Shown: positions 35,113-43,890 of the stretch, piece by piece
How the letters are laid out: each line of letters begins with the position of its first letter
Position numbering within the stretch: position 1 is the first letter of the stretch
NCBI GenBank assembly: GCA_019359595.1
Contig: JAHHGZ010000032.1
Span: 37,568-101,567, forward strand
DNA from: Cyanomargarita calcarea GSE-NOS-MK-12-04C
GTDB lineage: Bacteria > Cyanobacteriota > Cyanobacteriia > Cyanobacteriales > Nostocaceae
Direction: 5' to 3'
DNA: 64,000 nucleotides
Translations under genes and position numbers: made by a program
The notes under the pieces: model-generated
Told to the model about the DNA's origin: nothing
Database searches by the model: none
What the model saw: only the letters and a program-made list of their open reading frames with translations

Positions 35113-36315
35113 GTGTCAAAAAAAACTTTAGCAAGCTTATCTGCAACAGATTTATCTGGTAAACGCGCCCTTGTGCGGGTTGACTTTAATGTACCTCTTG
35201 ATGAACAGGGTAACATTACAGACGACACTCGCATTCGCGCAGCTCTGCCAACTATCAACGATTTGACGCAGAAGGGAGCTAAGGTCATTCTAGCAAGCCA
35301 TTTTGGTCGTCCCAAAGGTGTAGACGACAAACTGCGTCTGACTCCGGTTGCCAAGCGTCTATCAGAGCTGCTGGGTAAGGAAGTCATTAAAACTGACGAC
35401 TGCATCGGTGACGATGTTTCTGCCAAAGTGGGAGCAATGCAAAACGGACAAGTGCTGTTGTTAGAAAATGTTCGCTTCTACAAAGAAGAGGAGAGTAACG
35501 ACTCAGAATTTGCGAAGAAGCTTGCTGCGAATGCCGATATATATGTCAATGATGCTTTTGGTACGGCACACCGGGCCCATGCCTCTACTGAAGGTGTGAC
35601 TCACTATCTGACTCCCTCAATTGCGGGATATTTAATCGAAAAGGAATTGCAATACCTGCAAAACGCGATCGAAAATCCCCAGCGTCCTTTGGCGGCAATT
35701 ATCGGCGGTTCTAAGGTTTCAAGTAAAATTGGCGTAATTGAAACCCTGCTAGATAAATGTGACAAGCTAATCATTGGCGGTGGAATGGTTTTCACCTTCT
35801 ACAAAGCCCGTGGTTTGAATGTTGGGAAATCCCTGGTGGAAGATGACAAGCTAGAATTGGCGAAGTCTTTGGAAGAATTAGCTAAAGAAAAGGGCGTTAC
35901 TTTACTACTTCCTACAGATGTGGTAGTCGCAGATGCTTTTAGCGCAGATGCTAATACTCAAACCGTCAGTGTCGAGAATATTCCCGATGGCTGGATGGGT
36001 TTAGATATTGGTCCAGATTCTGTGAAAGTATTTCAAGAAGCCCTTGCTGATTGCAAATCGGTGATTTGGAATGGTCCGATGGGTGTCTTTGAAATTGATA
36101 AATTCGCCGTCGGAACCTTCGCGATCGCTCATACTCTTGCTGAAATCGGCAAAACAGGTGCAACCACCATCATTGGCGGTGGTGACTCTGTTGCGGCTGT
36201 GGAAAAGGTTGGTTTAGCTGACCAAATGAGCCATATTTCCACCGGTGGTGGCGCTAGTTTGGAATTGCTCGAAGGTAAAATATTACCTGGTATTGCTGCT
36301 TTGAATGATGCGTAA
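35113..36315 (+). CDS. pgk: Phosphoglycerate kinase
   Basis: Glycolysis and Calvin cycle enzyme: transfers phosphate between 1,3-bisphosphoglycerate and ADP. Length is 400 residues. Signatures are [12 protein letters not shown] near residue 22, the substrate-binding [23 protein letters not shown] near 153, [10 protein letters not shown] near 198 and the nucleotide loop [11 protein letters not shown] near 354. The start is GTG at 35113, supported by GGGAGG 9 bp upstream. Monocistronic, followed by a hairpin at 36325. Confidence 0.98.
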   Translation: MSKKTLASLSATDLSGKRALVRVDFNVPLDEQGNITDDTRIRAALPTINDLTQKGAKVILASHFGRPKGVDDKLRLTPVAKRLSELLGKEVIKTDDCIGDDVSAKVGAMQNGQVLLLENVRFYKEEESNDSEFAKKLAANADIYVNDAFGTAHRAHASTEGVTHYLTPSIAGYLIEKELQYLQNAIENPQRPLAAIIGGSKVSSKIGVIETLLDKCDKLIIGGGMVFTFYKARGLNVGKSLVEDDKLELAKSLEELAKEKGVTLLLPTDVVVADAFSADANTQTVSVENIPDGWMGLDIGPDSVKVFQEALADCKSVIWNGPMGVFEIDKFAVGTFAIAHTLAEIGKTGATTIIGGGDSVAAVEKVGLADQMSHISTGGGASLELLEGKILPGIAALNDA

Positions 36316-36324
36316 TTGAATAAC

Positions 36325-36360
36325 TCCCCTGGCTTTAAGCTGGGGGAACATGGTTTTTTT
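36325..36360 (+). terminator. Putative terminator after pgk
   Basis: A stem of TCCCC/GGGGA plus GCTT/AAGC, interrupted by a symmetric 2x2 mismatch (36325-36347), is followed by TTTTTTT at 36354-36360. It lies 10 bp after the pgk stop. Confidence 0.55.
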
Positions 36361-36747
36361 GCAATGCGAGCTTAAGTCCTAACTCTCAAAAAAGCTGTTG
36401 GACTCACTGACTATTAGCTGACCGGAATGCACCCAATAAACCTACAACAGAAAAAAGAACTAAGTGCAGAATTTCGCAAGTTCGTAGTGAATCCTCTTAA
36501 AAAACTCTGCTACCTGGTGCGCTTTCCTCAGCGTCCTACCCTACACCGAAGGCGTTCAGCGCCTACTGCGTTTAAAAACGCTACGAATTTATGCTCTTCT
36601 GTACTAAGTATTCACAGATTTATCGACTTTGTTGCGAAATTCAGTTTTATAAACACCAACAAAGCATTGGTAACAAGTTAAGCCTGTCTAACCTGGGTCG
36701 CAAGATTTTACAATTGAGGTGTATTTCGCGATGGAAACCCAACCCCG
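36361..36747. other. Gene-free region between pgk and vapB-like gene
   Basis: About 390 bp. Small open frames here (36427-36681) have no recognisable family. A GC-rich repeat-like stretch with CGTTCAGCGCCTACTGCG is at about 36550-36570. Nothing else was seen. Confidence 0.4.
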
Positions 36748-36969
36748 ATGATATTACAAGAACTACAAAAACAGGTTTTGCAATTGCCAATTGCCGAACG
36801 TTGGCAATTAGTGCAAGCTGTTCTCACCTCTCTACAGCAAGAAACAGGTTCACAGGTAAAGTCCAGTAACCTCTCTAGACTGCGAGGAATCGCAAAAAGC
36901 GCAAATATCTCAAATGATGCTGATTATAAAGAAGATTATATTGCCTATCTCACCCAGAAATATCAGTAA
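36748..36969 (+). CDS. Antitoxin of a VapBC-like pair
   Basis: A 73-residue protein. The N-terminal pattern ILQELQKQVLQLPIAERWQLVQAVLTSLQQE is that of small cyanobacterial antitoxins partnered with PIN-domain toxins. The middle links to RLRGIAKS, and the acidic C-terminus (DADYKEDYIAYLTQKY) is the likely toxin-binding tail. Its stop codon overlaps the start of the toxin frame (TAATG at 36967-36971), so translation was coupled. The toxin is truncated, so the antitoxin now lacks its full partner. Confidence 0.7.
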   Translation: MILQELQKQVLQLPIAERWQLVQAVLTSLQQETGSQVKSSNLSRLRGIAKSANISNDADYKEDYIAYLTQKYQ

Positions 36970-37103
36970 TGCGCGTTTTGGTTGATACTAATGTCATTCT
37001 TGATTTTTTACAGGAGCGAGAGCCGTTTGTAGAAGATGCTGCGAAAGTGTTCGAGCTAATTGATGCTGGAGAGTTGGGGTATTTATTTAATTGGAAGTCC
37101 TAA
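36969..37103 (+). pseudogene. Truncated VapC-type PIN-domain toxin
   Basis: ATG at 36969 opens MRVLVDTNVILDFLQEREPF, the hallmark start of a PIN-domain RNase with the first catalytic Asp (D6). The frame ends at TAA 37103 after 44 codons, whereas VapC proteins are about 130-150 residues. The last four residues (NWKS) look like foreign sequence, where the gene meets the 3' end of the kinase at 37100 (convergent, 4-bp overlap). The remaining acidic catalytic residues are missing, so it should be inactive. Confidence 0.75.
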
Positions 37104-39199
37104 GGAGTTGCAGTTATTTCAGGTGTTGGTGTTGGTGTAGTTGTGGTTGTGGGTGTAGTTATCGGTATCGGTGTAGCTGTAGCTATGGGAGTTGGTACCG
37201 CTGAACCTTCGGCTGTAATTGTGAGTTGATAATCGACAGATTCTGAAGCTGTAGAAACAACAACAAACTCATAATATCCCCCTTCGTCCAGAGTCTTAAA
37301 AAAAGTCCGTTGTGTAGAATCTTCTAAAAATGGATTGCTACCAGAGGGAGTATATATTGATAGCAAAACTTTCGAGTTTGCTTGGAGCTTCACTTCCATT
37401 TTCTGCTCTTTAAGAAGTTTTGCAATAAAAACTTTGCCGTTTGCAGCTTTGAGAGTACCGCTGACTGTTTTACCCTCTTCACCACTATCAAAGCTAATCC
37501 TTTGGAAAGCACTACCAGCTAGAATAGCGCTGAGTTTGTCGCTGACAAAACCCTGCCAAACTTGTCCGATGGGCTGTTCGATAAAATTCTTGCCCCGGTA
37601 TTCTGGGAATTGCAAGAAAAATGGTGCATCACCTAAGTCATACAAAGAACGACTACCGACATTGATATTATTAACCTCCACTTTCGAGCGATCGCGTTCT
37701 GCTTGCGTAAAAGTACCAAGTTGACGACGCGCTTGTATACTCATTGGAGAAAGCTTTTCTAAGACTTCCGCAGCAACCTTATCCCATCGTGCCCGCAAGC
37801 TTTCATCCTCTGGACTGTTGGTTAGATCCCGTCCGCTCACACTCGGATTTCTATCCCAGAAAACTTGATTCACTACGGATTCGTAGAATTTACTATCAAC
37901 ATCTAATTGCAATCGACGAGCCAACAATCTTTGTTTCCGTGCCCGTTCCTCCGCAGAAAACTGGGGTACTGATGACGGTTTTACTGTCGGGGAAGCTGTG
38001 GGTTGGCTTGGTGTCGGTTCTTGGCGATTTTGGACTAAGTTATTCGTTCCCCACCACCCAAGACCCCCAGCAGTGACGACTATCAACGACACAAGGAAGG
38101 TTTTTCCTGGTGTCCACCAAGTTTTGGTAGGGGGAGGAGAGGAGGGGGAGAGGGGGGGAGGGGGAGAAACGGAAACCGTGGCTTTGGTTGGCTCCGGTTG
38201 CGGAATAGAGACTGGCTGAGTGGGTGGAAAATTAACTGAAGGGAGGGGTGGATTGAAGGCTAAAAGAACTTGACGAGCGCTTTGATAGCGATCGCTTGGG
38301 ATATGAGATAGCATTTTATCCAGTACTGCTCCCATAGTGGGGCTAAGATTCACGAACCGCCGCCACTGCCAGGTTAAGTTATAACTATCAATAAGCTCTT
38401 GCGGTTGTTTACCAGTCAGTAAGACTACTATTGTCGCCGCTAAAGCATATAAATCGCTGTGAGGTTCCACTAACCCAGTCTGCATCTGTTCTGGGGGAGC
38501 ATATCCGATTTTCCCGAGTAAGGTTGCGGCTGGTGTTACAGGTGCTGCATTCGGGTTGTAATATTGTGAGGCAACGATGGCAACGACTTGTTTGACACCG
38601 CCAAAGTCGATTAATATCGGCAGTTGGTCAAGATTGCGAAGAATTAAGTTATCTGGAGAAATATCACGGTGAATTACACCCAAGGAGTGGATGTATTCTA
38701 ACACTGGCAATAGTTGCAGCAATAGTTGACGCACTTCGGCTTCTGTAAACCGCGAACCCTGATGTAGGCGAGTATTTAACAATGAACTGTAAGTTTCTCC
38801 TTCGACAAAATCTTGCACCAAAAATAAATATTCCTTACCATCCAAATTCGTGCGGAACAGTTCCCGGAAGCGAGGAATTTGCGGATGTTGCAACTTGTAG
38901 AGAACAGTTGCTTCCCGTTGAAATAATTCCTCCGCTTTTTGGAGAACGTAGGGAGTTTGAACTTGCGGAGAAAATTCCTTTAAAACACAAGGTTCGCGGA
39001 AACGGTTGACATCTTCAGCTAAATATGTTATGCCAAATCCTCCTTTTCCCAATTGACGGACAATTACATAGCGATCGCCCAAAGTTTGTCCTGGCTGGAT
39101 ACCATAAGTGACTTGGTTTTCCAACTTCTCACCACAATGGAGACAAAAGCGGCTGTTATTCGGATTTTCGTGTCCTTTGGAGCAAAATGTGGAAGTCAT
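37100..39199 (-). CDS. Ser/Thr protein kinase with zinc ribbon and exported C-terminal domain
   Basis: A 699-residue membrane kinase. An N-terminal zinc ribbon (CSKGHENPNNSRFCLHCG, residues 6-23) precedes the kinase domain (about 43-315) with GKGGFGITYLAED, the catalytic HRDISPDNL and DFGGVK. A Pro-rich stretch follows, then one membrane helix at about 368-388 (TFLVSLIVVTAGGLGWWG), then an outer domain. That domain begins with a four-cysteine-free helical region (RDLTNSPEDESLRARWD) and ends in a beta domain with PPC-like character (YEFVVVSTASESVDYQLTITAEG) and a Thr/Pro tail. It is followed upstream by a paralogue at 39302-40972. Confidence 0.9.
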   Translation of the reverse strand: MTSTFCSKGHENPNNSRFCLHCGEKLENQVTYGIQPGQTLGDRYVIVRQLGKGGFGITYLAEDVNRFREPCVLKEFSPQVQTPYVLQKAEELFQREATVLYKLQHPQIPRFRELFRTNLDGKEYLFLVQDFVEGETYSSLLNTRLHQGSRFTEAEVRQLLLQLLPVLEYIHSLGVIHRDISPDNLILRNLDQLPILIDFGGVKQVVAIVASQYYNPNAAPVTPAATLLGKIGYAPPEQMQTGLVEPHSDLYALAATIVVLLTGKQPQELIDSYNLTWQWRRFVNLSPTMGAVLDKMLSHIPSDRYQSARQVLLAFNPPLPSVNFPPTQPVSIPQPEPTKATVSVSPPPPLSPSSPPPTKTWWTPGKTFLVSLIVVTAGGLGWWGTNNLVQNRQEPTPSQPTASPTVKPSSVPQFSAEERARKQRLLARRLQLDVDSKFYESVVNQVFWDRNPSVSGRDLTNSPEDESLRARWDKVAAEVLEKLSPMSIQARRQLGTFTQAERDRSKVEVNNINVGSRSLYDLGDAPFFLQFPEYRGKNFIEQPIGQVWQGFVSDKLSAILAGSAFQRISFDSGEEGKTVSGTLKAANGKVFIAKLLKEQKMEVKLQANSKVLLSIYTPSGSNPFLEDSTQRTFFKTLDEGGYYEFVVVSTASESVDYQLTITAEGSAVPTPIATATPIPITTPTTTTTPTPTPEITATP

Positions 39200-39215
39200 T
39201 GGGGAAATAGGAAGG

Positions 39216-39310
39216 GTTAAGAGTTATGAGTTATGAGTTATGAGTTATGAGTTAGTGGGAGCGTTGTGAGTTGTGAATTTATAACTCCAAACTCCTAACT
39301 CCTAACTTTT
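39216..39310. repeat. Heptamer repeats between the two kinase genes
   Basis: GAGTTAT repeats (about 39217-39254) face AACTCCT units (39280-39310). They could pair as a hairpin between the two co-directional kinase genes. Confidence 0.75.
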
Positions 39311-40972
39311 AACTTTATCTTTAAGTTGTTCGCTTGCGATCGCATACCAAATCTGACCAAATGTCTGTTGATTCAGTTTCCCACGGGGCTGATCTGGAAA
39401 TAGCTGATAAAATTTTTTGTTTGTATCTCTATTCAATTGGTCTAAAGTATAATTACCGAACTTTCTTGCTTGTGCTTGTTGTCGCCAATTTTCGTAATCT
39501 CGCCCACTATAGCTTCCCAGTTTGCGAAGCGCCTCTGTACTTACTTTCGCTTGTTCTATTTTATTAATCAAGTCTTCCGCACTACTGAACCATTCATTTC
39601 GTAAAGCTTTATCCTCATTACTAGAACTGAGGCTGCGTCCTTTTGCCTCGGGATGTTTAGTATAAAAATTATCGTTAACCGCCAAATTAAAAAATGCGTT
39701 GGGAATTCCTAGCTGCTGGCTGCGACTTAAAATTTGGGTGCCACGGTTAGTAGTAGTACCTTGAGGAGCATTTGAGCCATCAGAAAGTTTGGGTAAAGAA
39801 ATACTCGGGATAGATATTGATGATACGCCTTGAATGACAGCATTTACAACTGCCCAAGTACCGGCGATCGTTAAGACTACTACACTTGTTCCGACCATAC
39901 TCATCGCAAAAGGACGCAGCCAAACAGGTATAGGTAAAGCTTGGGCAACCATCTGGGTTTTACTGTGAAACTGGCTAACAATGGCATTAGCACGTTTTGC
40001 GTGGCCAGGTGCGGCAATCATCGTCTTGAGTTTGGTGACATAAGGGTTTACCGTTTTGATAGCAGGAGGTGAAGCTAAATCCTTCAAGACTTCATTAGCT
40101 GTTTGATAGCGATCGCTCGGTTTATATGCGAGCATTTTTTTTAATACCCCTTCCAAACTAGGGTTGACTGCGATTCCCTTTCCCCAACGCCAACTTCCCT
40201 GATAGCTGTCGTAAAGTTCCTGGGGTTCCAATCGAGTTAACAACACCAACACTGTCACGGCCAAAGAATACAAATCGCTGCAAGGGAAAGCTTTCCCCTG
40301 ACGCAACTGTTCCTCTGGAGCATAGCCCTTCTTACCCAACAACGTCCGATTTGCACCTAGTTGAGTGAACCAAAAACCCTGGGAAGCGGGTAATTGCTTG
40401 ACACCGCCAAAGTCAATCAACACTGGTAAATTATCAGTCCGCCGTAAAATCAAATTATCAGGAGAAATATCGCGGTGAACTACATCTAATGAATGAATGT
40501 AAGACAATATAGGTAAAACCTGTTGCAGTAGCTTCACCACTTCTTCTTCGCTAAAACTTTTTCCTTGTTCGAGCAACTGATAGTAGTTCTCACCATCGAC
40601 AAAATCTTGCACCAAAAAGAAAAAATCTTTATTGGCTGACTTGACTTGCAGCGAGGAGTGGAAGCGGGGTATTTGGGGGTGCTGTAACTTTTTCAATACA
40701 CTGGCTTCCCGTTCAAATAATTCCTTGGCCTTTTTTAAATCTTGCTCCTTTTCCACTTGGGGTGCAAATTCCTTCAGCACGCAATGAAGCTCACCTTGAT
40801 GTGAGTCCTGAGCCAAATAAGTGCGTCCAAAGCCACCTTGCCCCAATTGGCGTACAATTCGGTAGCGATTCTCCACAACTTGTCCAACAGAAAGAGGTAA
40901 CGGTTCGCCGCACTGAGTGCAAAAACGGTTACTCTCATTATTTGCGTGGTTTTTACTACAGTAAACGTGCAT
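39302..40972 (-). CDS. Ser/Thr protein kinase, paralogue of the neighbour
   Basis: A 556-residue kinase built like the next gene: zinc ribbon (CSKNHANNESNRFCTQCG, residues 4-21), kinase domain (about 34-300) with GQGGFGRTYLAQDS, HRDISPDNL and DFGGVK, a membrane helix near 355-375 (VGTSVVVLTIAGTWAVV), and an outer helical domain (RSLSSSNEDKALRNEW, FYQLFPDQPRGKLNQQTFGQIW). This outer domain matches that of the 37100-39199 kinase by pattern (LT/LSxSxEDxxLR, FPxxRGKxxxQxxGQxW), but the beta domain and Thr/Pro tail are absent. A tandem duplication is likely. Confidence 0.9.
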   Translation of the reverse strand: MHVYCSKNHANNESNRFCTQCGEPLPLSVGQVVENRYRIVRQLGQGGFGRTYLAQDSHQGELHCVLKEFAPQVEKEQDLKKAKELFEREASVLKKLQHPQIPRFHSSLQVKSANKDFFFLVQDFVDGENYYQLLEQGKSFSEEEVVKLLQQVLPILSYIHSLDVVHRDISPDNLILRRTDNLPVLIDFGGVKQLPASQGFWFTQLGANRTLLGKKGYAPEEQLRQGKAFPCSDLYSLAVTVLVLLTRLEPQELYDSYQGSWRWGKGIAVNPSLEGVLKKMLAYKPSDRYQTANEVLKDLASPPAIKTVNPYVTKLKTMIAAPGHAKRANAIVSQFHSKTQMVAQALPIPVWLRPFAMSMVGTSVVVLTIAGTWAVVNAVIQGVSSISIPSISLPKLSDGSNAPQGTTTNRGTQILSRSQQLGIPNAFFNLAVNDNFYTKHPEAKGRSLSSSNEDKALRNEWFSSAEDLINKIEQAKVSTEALRKLGSYSGRDYENWRQQAQARKFGNYTLDQLNRDTNKKFYQLFPDQPRGKLNQQTFGQIWYAIASEQLKDKVKS

Positions 40973-41386
40973 GGTGCTGAAGGAGGGATTAGGGTTTTTA
41001 TTTATTACTACAACTAGATAAGCCTGATTTACGCATAATAGCCCCTCCGTTTAAAATTTTTTATAACTTTGTCAGAAACAGTTTTATCCGTGTCCATCTG
41101 CGTTCGTCTGCGGTTAATTATTTATTTTTCGGCATTTTTCGCATAAATTGTCAGAAATCTTCTTTTATGGAACCACGTAGGCGAAGTCAGCCGTCTCGGC
41201 TTAGACGCGTTCGCGAAGCGTCTCGAAGAGAAGTACGCTAAGGAGTAAGAGTTTAAGAGGGTTTTTTCGTTTTGTTAATTAAAAATCTCTCAAAAGTAAG
41301 CTGACGCTTTCAAAGATTCTGGTGTTTCTGCATAAGTCCTCGACAATTGACGTTACTCTAACTTGTACATCAGGATATTAAGGCTT
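40973..41386. other. Intergenic region with dispersed repeats
   Basis: About 410 bp between divergent genes. It contains part of the CTGCGGTTAATTATT dispersed repeat (41095-41142). It also contains a GC-rich near-palindromic element (AGACGC...GCGTCT at 41203-41223) within a larger repeat-like stretch at 41170-41250. No gene was found. Confidence 0.55.
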
Positions 41387-42904
41387 ATGAACTCGGAATC
41401 ACAACGACAACGGGCAAAGCGGGCATTTACAGATTTTTTAGAAACTCCCCTAGAAAGTTTACTACAAGAGCATCTCAACACTAATAGTTGTGCAGCAATT
41501 TTGGGATTATTTCAAGATGTGGCTGCGAGCGTACCTGGTTACAAAGCTTTTTTGGCAGAACATGGAATAAATCCTGCATCGATCCAAACCTTTGAAGACT
41601 TCCAAAAACTGCCCCTGCTGACAAAAGAAAATTATCTCCATCGGCATTCTCTAGCCCAATTGTGCCGTTACGGACAGTTAGAAAGCTGTGATACGATAGC
41701 TGTTTCTTCCGGCTCCACAGGAAAACCGACATTTTGGGCGCGTTTTTTCGCTGATGAACTGCAAATAACCACACGTTTTGAACAGATATTTTACGACAGT
41801 TTTTCCGCTGATACCAAACGCACTCTAGCAGTAATCTGTTTTACTTTAGGCACTTGGGTCGGTGGAATGTTTACAACCAACTGCTGTCGCTATCTTGCCA
41901 GTAAAGGTTATCCAGTCACCGTAATTACTCCAGGGAACAACAAAGAAGAAATTTTTCGCGTCGTTCAGGAATTAGGCCCAGCTTTTGAACAAGTTGTATT
42001 GTTAGGCTATCCCCCATTCCTCAAAGATGTAATTGATAATGGCATTGCTCGCGGTCTTGAGTGGCGGCAATATCAAATTAAACTGGTAATGGCGGGAGAG
42101 GTATTTAGTGAAGAATGGCGCAGTTTGGTTGGTGAAAGGGTGGGTTCCCAAAATCCGGCTTACGATTCTGCATCCCTCTACGGTACAGCTGATGCGGGTG
42201 TGTTGGGAAATGAAACACCCTTGAGTATCTGCATTCGCCGTTTTTTGGCAGAAAACCCAGAATCCGCCAAAGCATTATTCGGGGAATCTCGTCTACCCAC
42301 GTTGGTACAGTATGACCCCATCAACCGCTTTTTTGAAGTCATAGATAACATCCTACTTTTTTCGGGTGATAATGGCATTCCCCTTGTGCGGTATAACATT
42401 TCAGATAATGGTGGAATAATTACTTACGATGCCATGCTCCAGTTTTTGGCAGAGTGGGGATTTGACCCCTTAGCAGCTCTGTCTGTAGCGTTTTCAGAGA
42501 ATGTCAGAGGAATTCGACCTTTACCATTTGTGTATATATTCGGACGCTCTAATTTTACAGTTTCCTATTTTGGAGCGAATATTTATCCCGAAAATGTGAC
42601 GGTGGGATTAGAACAACCTGTGATTAAAGAATGGGTGACAGGTAAATTTGTGTTGCAGGTGAAAGAAGATGATGATAAAAACCGATTTTTATCTGTGGTC
42701 GTAGAATTGGCACCACTTGTAGAAAATAGTGAAGACAAAAGACAAGCGATCGCCGATTCTATTCTCTCTCAATTGCTGCGTCTCAACAGCGAATTTGCCA
42801 ACTACGTCCCCAGAGAATACCAAATGCCACAAGTAATATTATCAGCCACAGGCGACCCAGAATATTTCCCCATCGGTGTCAAGCATCGCTATACACGCAA
42901 GTAA
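41387..42904 (+). CDS. Phenylacetate-CoA ligase-like adenylate-forming enzyme
   Basis: A 505-residue protein from ATG 41387 (MNSESQRQRAKRAF); the frame is open to 41363. It belongs to the PaaK-like branch of the ANL superfamily, with the phosphate loop VSSGSTGKPTFW near residue 104, the YGTADAGVLG motif near 265 and VRYNISDNGG near 337. The order of domains fits a full enzyme, although the C-terminal subdomain is short. It probably activates an aromatic or other carboxylic acid. There are no aromatic-degradation genes nearby, so the substrate is unknown. Confidence 0.8.
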   Translation: MNSESQRQRAKRAFTDFLETPLESLLQEHLNTNSCAAILGLFQDVAASVPGYKAFLAEHGINPASIQTFEDFQKLPLLTKENYLHRHSLAQLCRYGQLESCDTIAVSSGSTGKPTFWARFFADELQITTRFEQIFYDSFSADTKRTLAVICFTLGTWVGGMFTTNCCRYLASKGYPVTVITPGNNKEEIFRVVQELGPAFEQVVLLGYPPFLKDVIDNGIARGLEWRQYQIKLVMAGEVFSEEWRSLVGERVGSQNPAYDSASLYGTADAGVLGNETPLSICIRRFLAENPESAKALFGESRLPTLVQYDPINRFFEVIDNILLFSGDNGIPLVRYNISDNGGIITYDAMLQFLAEWGFDPLAALSVAFSENVRGIRPLPFVYIFGRSNFTVSYFGANIYPENVTVGLEQPVIKEWVTGKFVLQVKEDDDKNRFLSVVVELAPLVENSEDKRQAIADSILSQLLRLNSEFANYVPREYQMPQVILSATGDPEYFPIGVKHRYTRK

Positions 42905-42946
42905 GAAGGAAGAAGGAAGAAGGAAGAAGGAAGAAGGAAGAAGGAA
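42905..42946. repeat. Six perfect GAAGGAA heptamers
   Basis: Exactly six tandem copies start directly after the stop codon of the CoA-ligase-like gene. Related but shorter arrays are at about 4193-4213, 48025-48052 (reverse complement) and 55062-55096. Confidence 0.9.
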
Positions 42947-43024
42947 ATCCTCATAAATATATTTACTTGGTCTAAACCCTTTTTATTTCTTATTTCTTAT
43001 TTATGAGTGCCTTTTTACTTTTTA

Positions 43025-43759
43025 CTACAAATCAGGAGGCAAAATCACCTTATCAATCACATGAATAATTCCGTTGCTGGCTTTGATATCCCGATTAATC
43101 ACCTTAGCATCATTCACCATCAGATCCTGACCTTTAATCTTGACGCTAATTGAACCACCTTCAGAACTTTTCACCTCGCCAGTTTTCAAGTCCCTGGATA
43201 ATGCCTGACCTGACACAACATGATAAGTCAAAATTTTGACCAATACTTCTTTATTTTCTGGCTTGAATAAATCTCGCACTGCATCTTTCGGCAATTGAGC
43301 AAATGCTTTATCTGTGGGTGCAAAAATCGTAAATGAACCAGGCCCTTGTAAAGTTTCTGTTAGTCCTGCTGCTTTCAATGCCTTGATTAACATTGTAAAC
43401 GAGCCATTTTCCTCAAACAGGGTCACCAAGTTTCTAGTTTCTGTATTTGGTGTCTCTGTGGTTGGGACTTGTTCGGGTTCGGGTGCAGGACTGCCACTAG
43501 CAGGGCAAGCCGCTCGATTATAAGGACACTCCTGTAAAATCCGAGGGCTGGGGTTGAGTCGAGGTTTCAGTTTTTGCTGTGGCTTTTGCGAAGAAGGTTT
43601 TTTATCTTTGTTCTGGACTTCTACAGTAGATTCTTTAGGATTAAGATGAGTATTTATAACTTCGTTTGCCTTAGATGGCAAGCACAGCAGGAGACTAATA
43701 CCGCTGACTCCAAAGATGCAGGTCAATTTGGTGAAAAAATTACTGTAAAGAGCCTTCAT
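43025..43759 (-). CDS. Fasciclin-domain exported protein
   Basis: A 244-residue protein from Met at 43759 (MKALYSNFFTKLTCIFGVSG), with a signal peptide ending near AKANE-type residues around 32. The frame runs on to 43813 but the extra 18 residues spoil the signal. A linker contains the motif ILQECPYNRAACPASG, shared with the next gene. The FAS1 (fasciclin) domain spans about 105-244, with GSFTIFAPTDKAFAQLP and the closing NGIIHVIDKVILPPDL. Such proteins act in adhesion or matrix. It is the downstream member of a tandem pair with a terminator between. Confidence 0.9.
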   Translation of the reverse strand: MKALYSNFFTKLTCIFGVSGISLLLCLPSKANEVINTHLNPKESTVEVQNKDKKPSSQKPQQKLKPRLNPSPRILQECPYNRAACPASGSPAPEPEQVPTTETPNTETRNLVTLFEENGSFTMLIKALKAAGLTETLQGPGSFTIFAPTDKAFAQLPKDAVRDLFKPENKEVLVKILTYHVVSGQALSRDLKTGEVKSSEGGSISVKIKGQDLMVNDAKVINRDIKASNGIIHVIDKVILPPDL

Positions 43760-43799
43760 AAATTTTGCAGAGTGCAAATGAAAAATGAATATAACAGAA

Positions 43800-43838
43800 A
43801 ACCCGTTAAACATAACATCTTTAACGGGTTTTTTTATT
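43800..43838. terminator. Bidirectional hairpin between the two fasciclin genes
   Basis: AACCCGTTAAA (43800-43810) pairs perfectly with TTTAACGGGTT (43820-43830) across a 9-base loop. Seven or more T follow on the plus strand and TTTT on the minus strand. It should end the transcript of the upstream gene (43891-44793, minus), so the two fasciclin genes are probably separate units. Confidence 0.8.
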
Positions 43839-43890
43839 CAAAATAGACAGCAACAAGGCTGTTGTTATCAGGTTAGTCTATAAAGCAACA

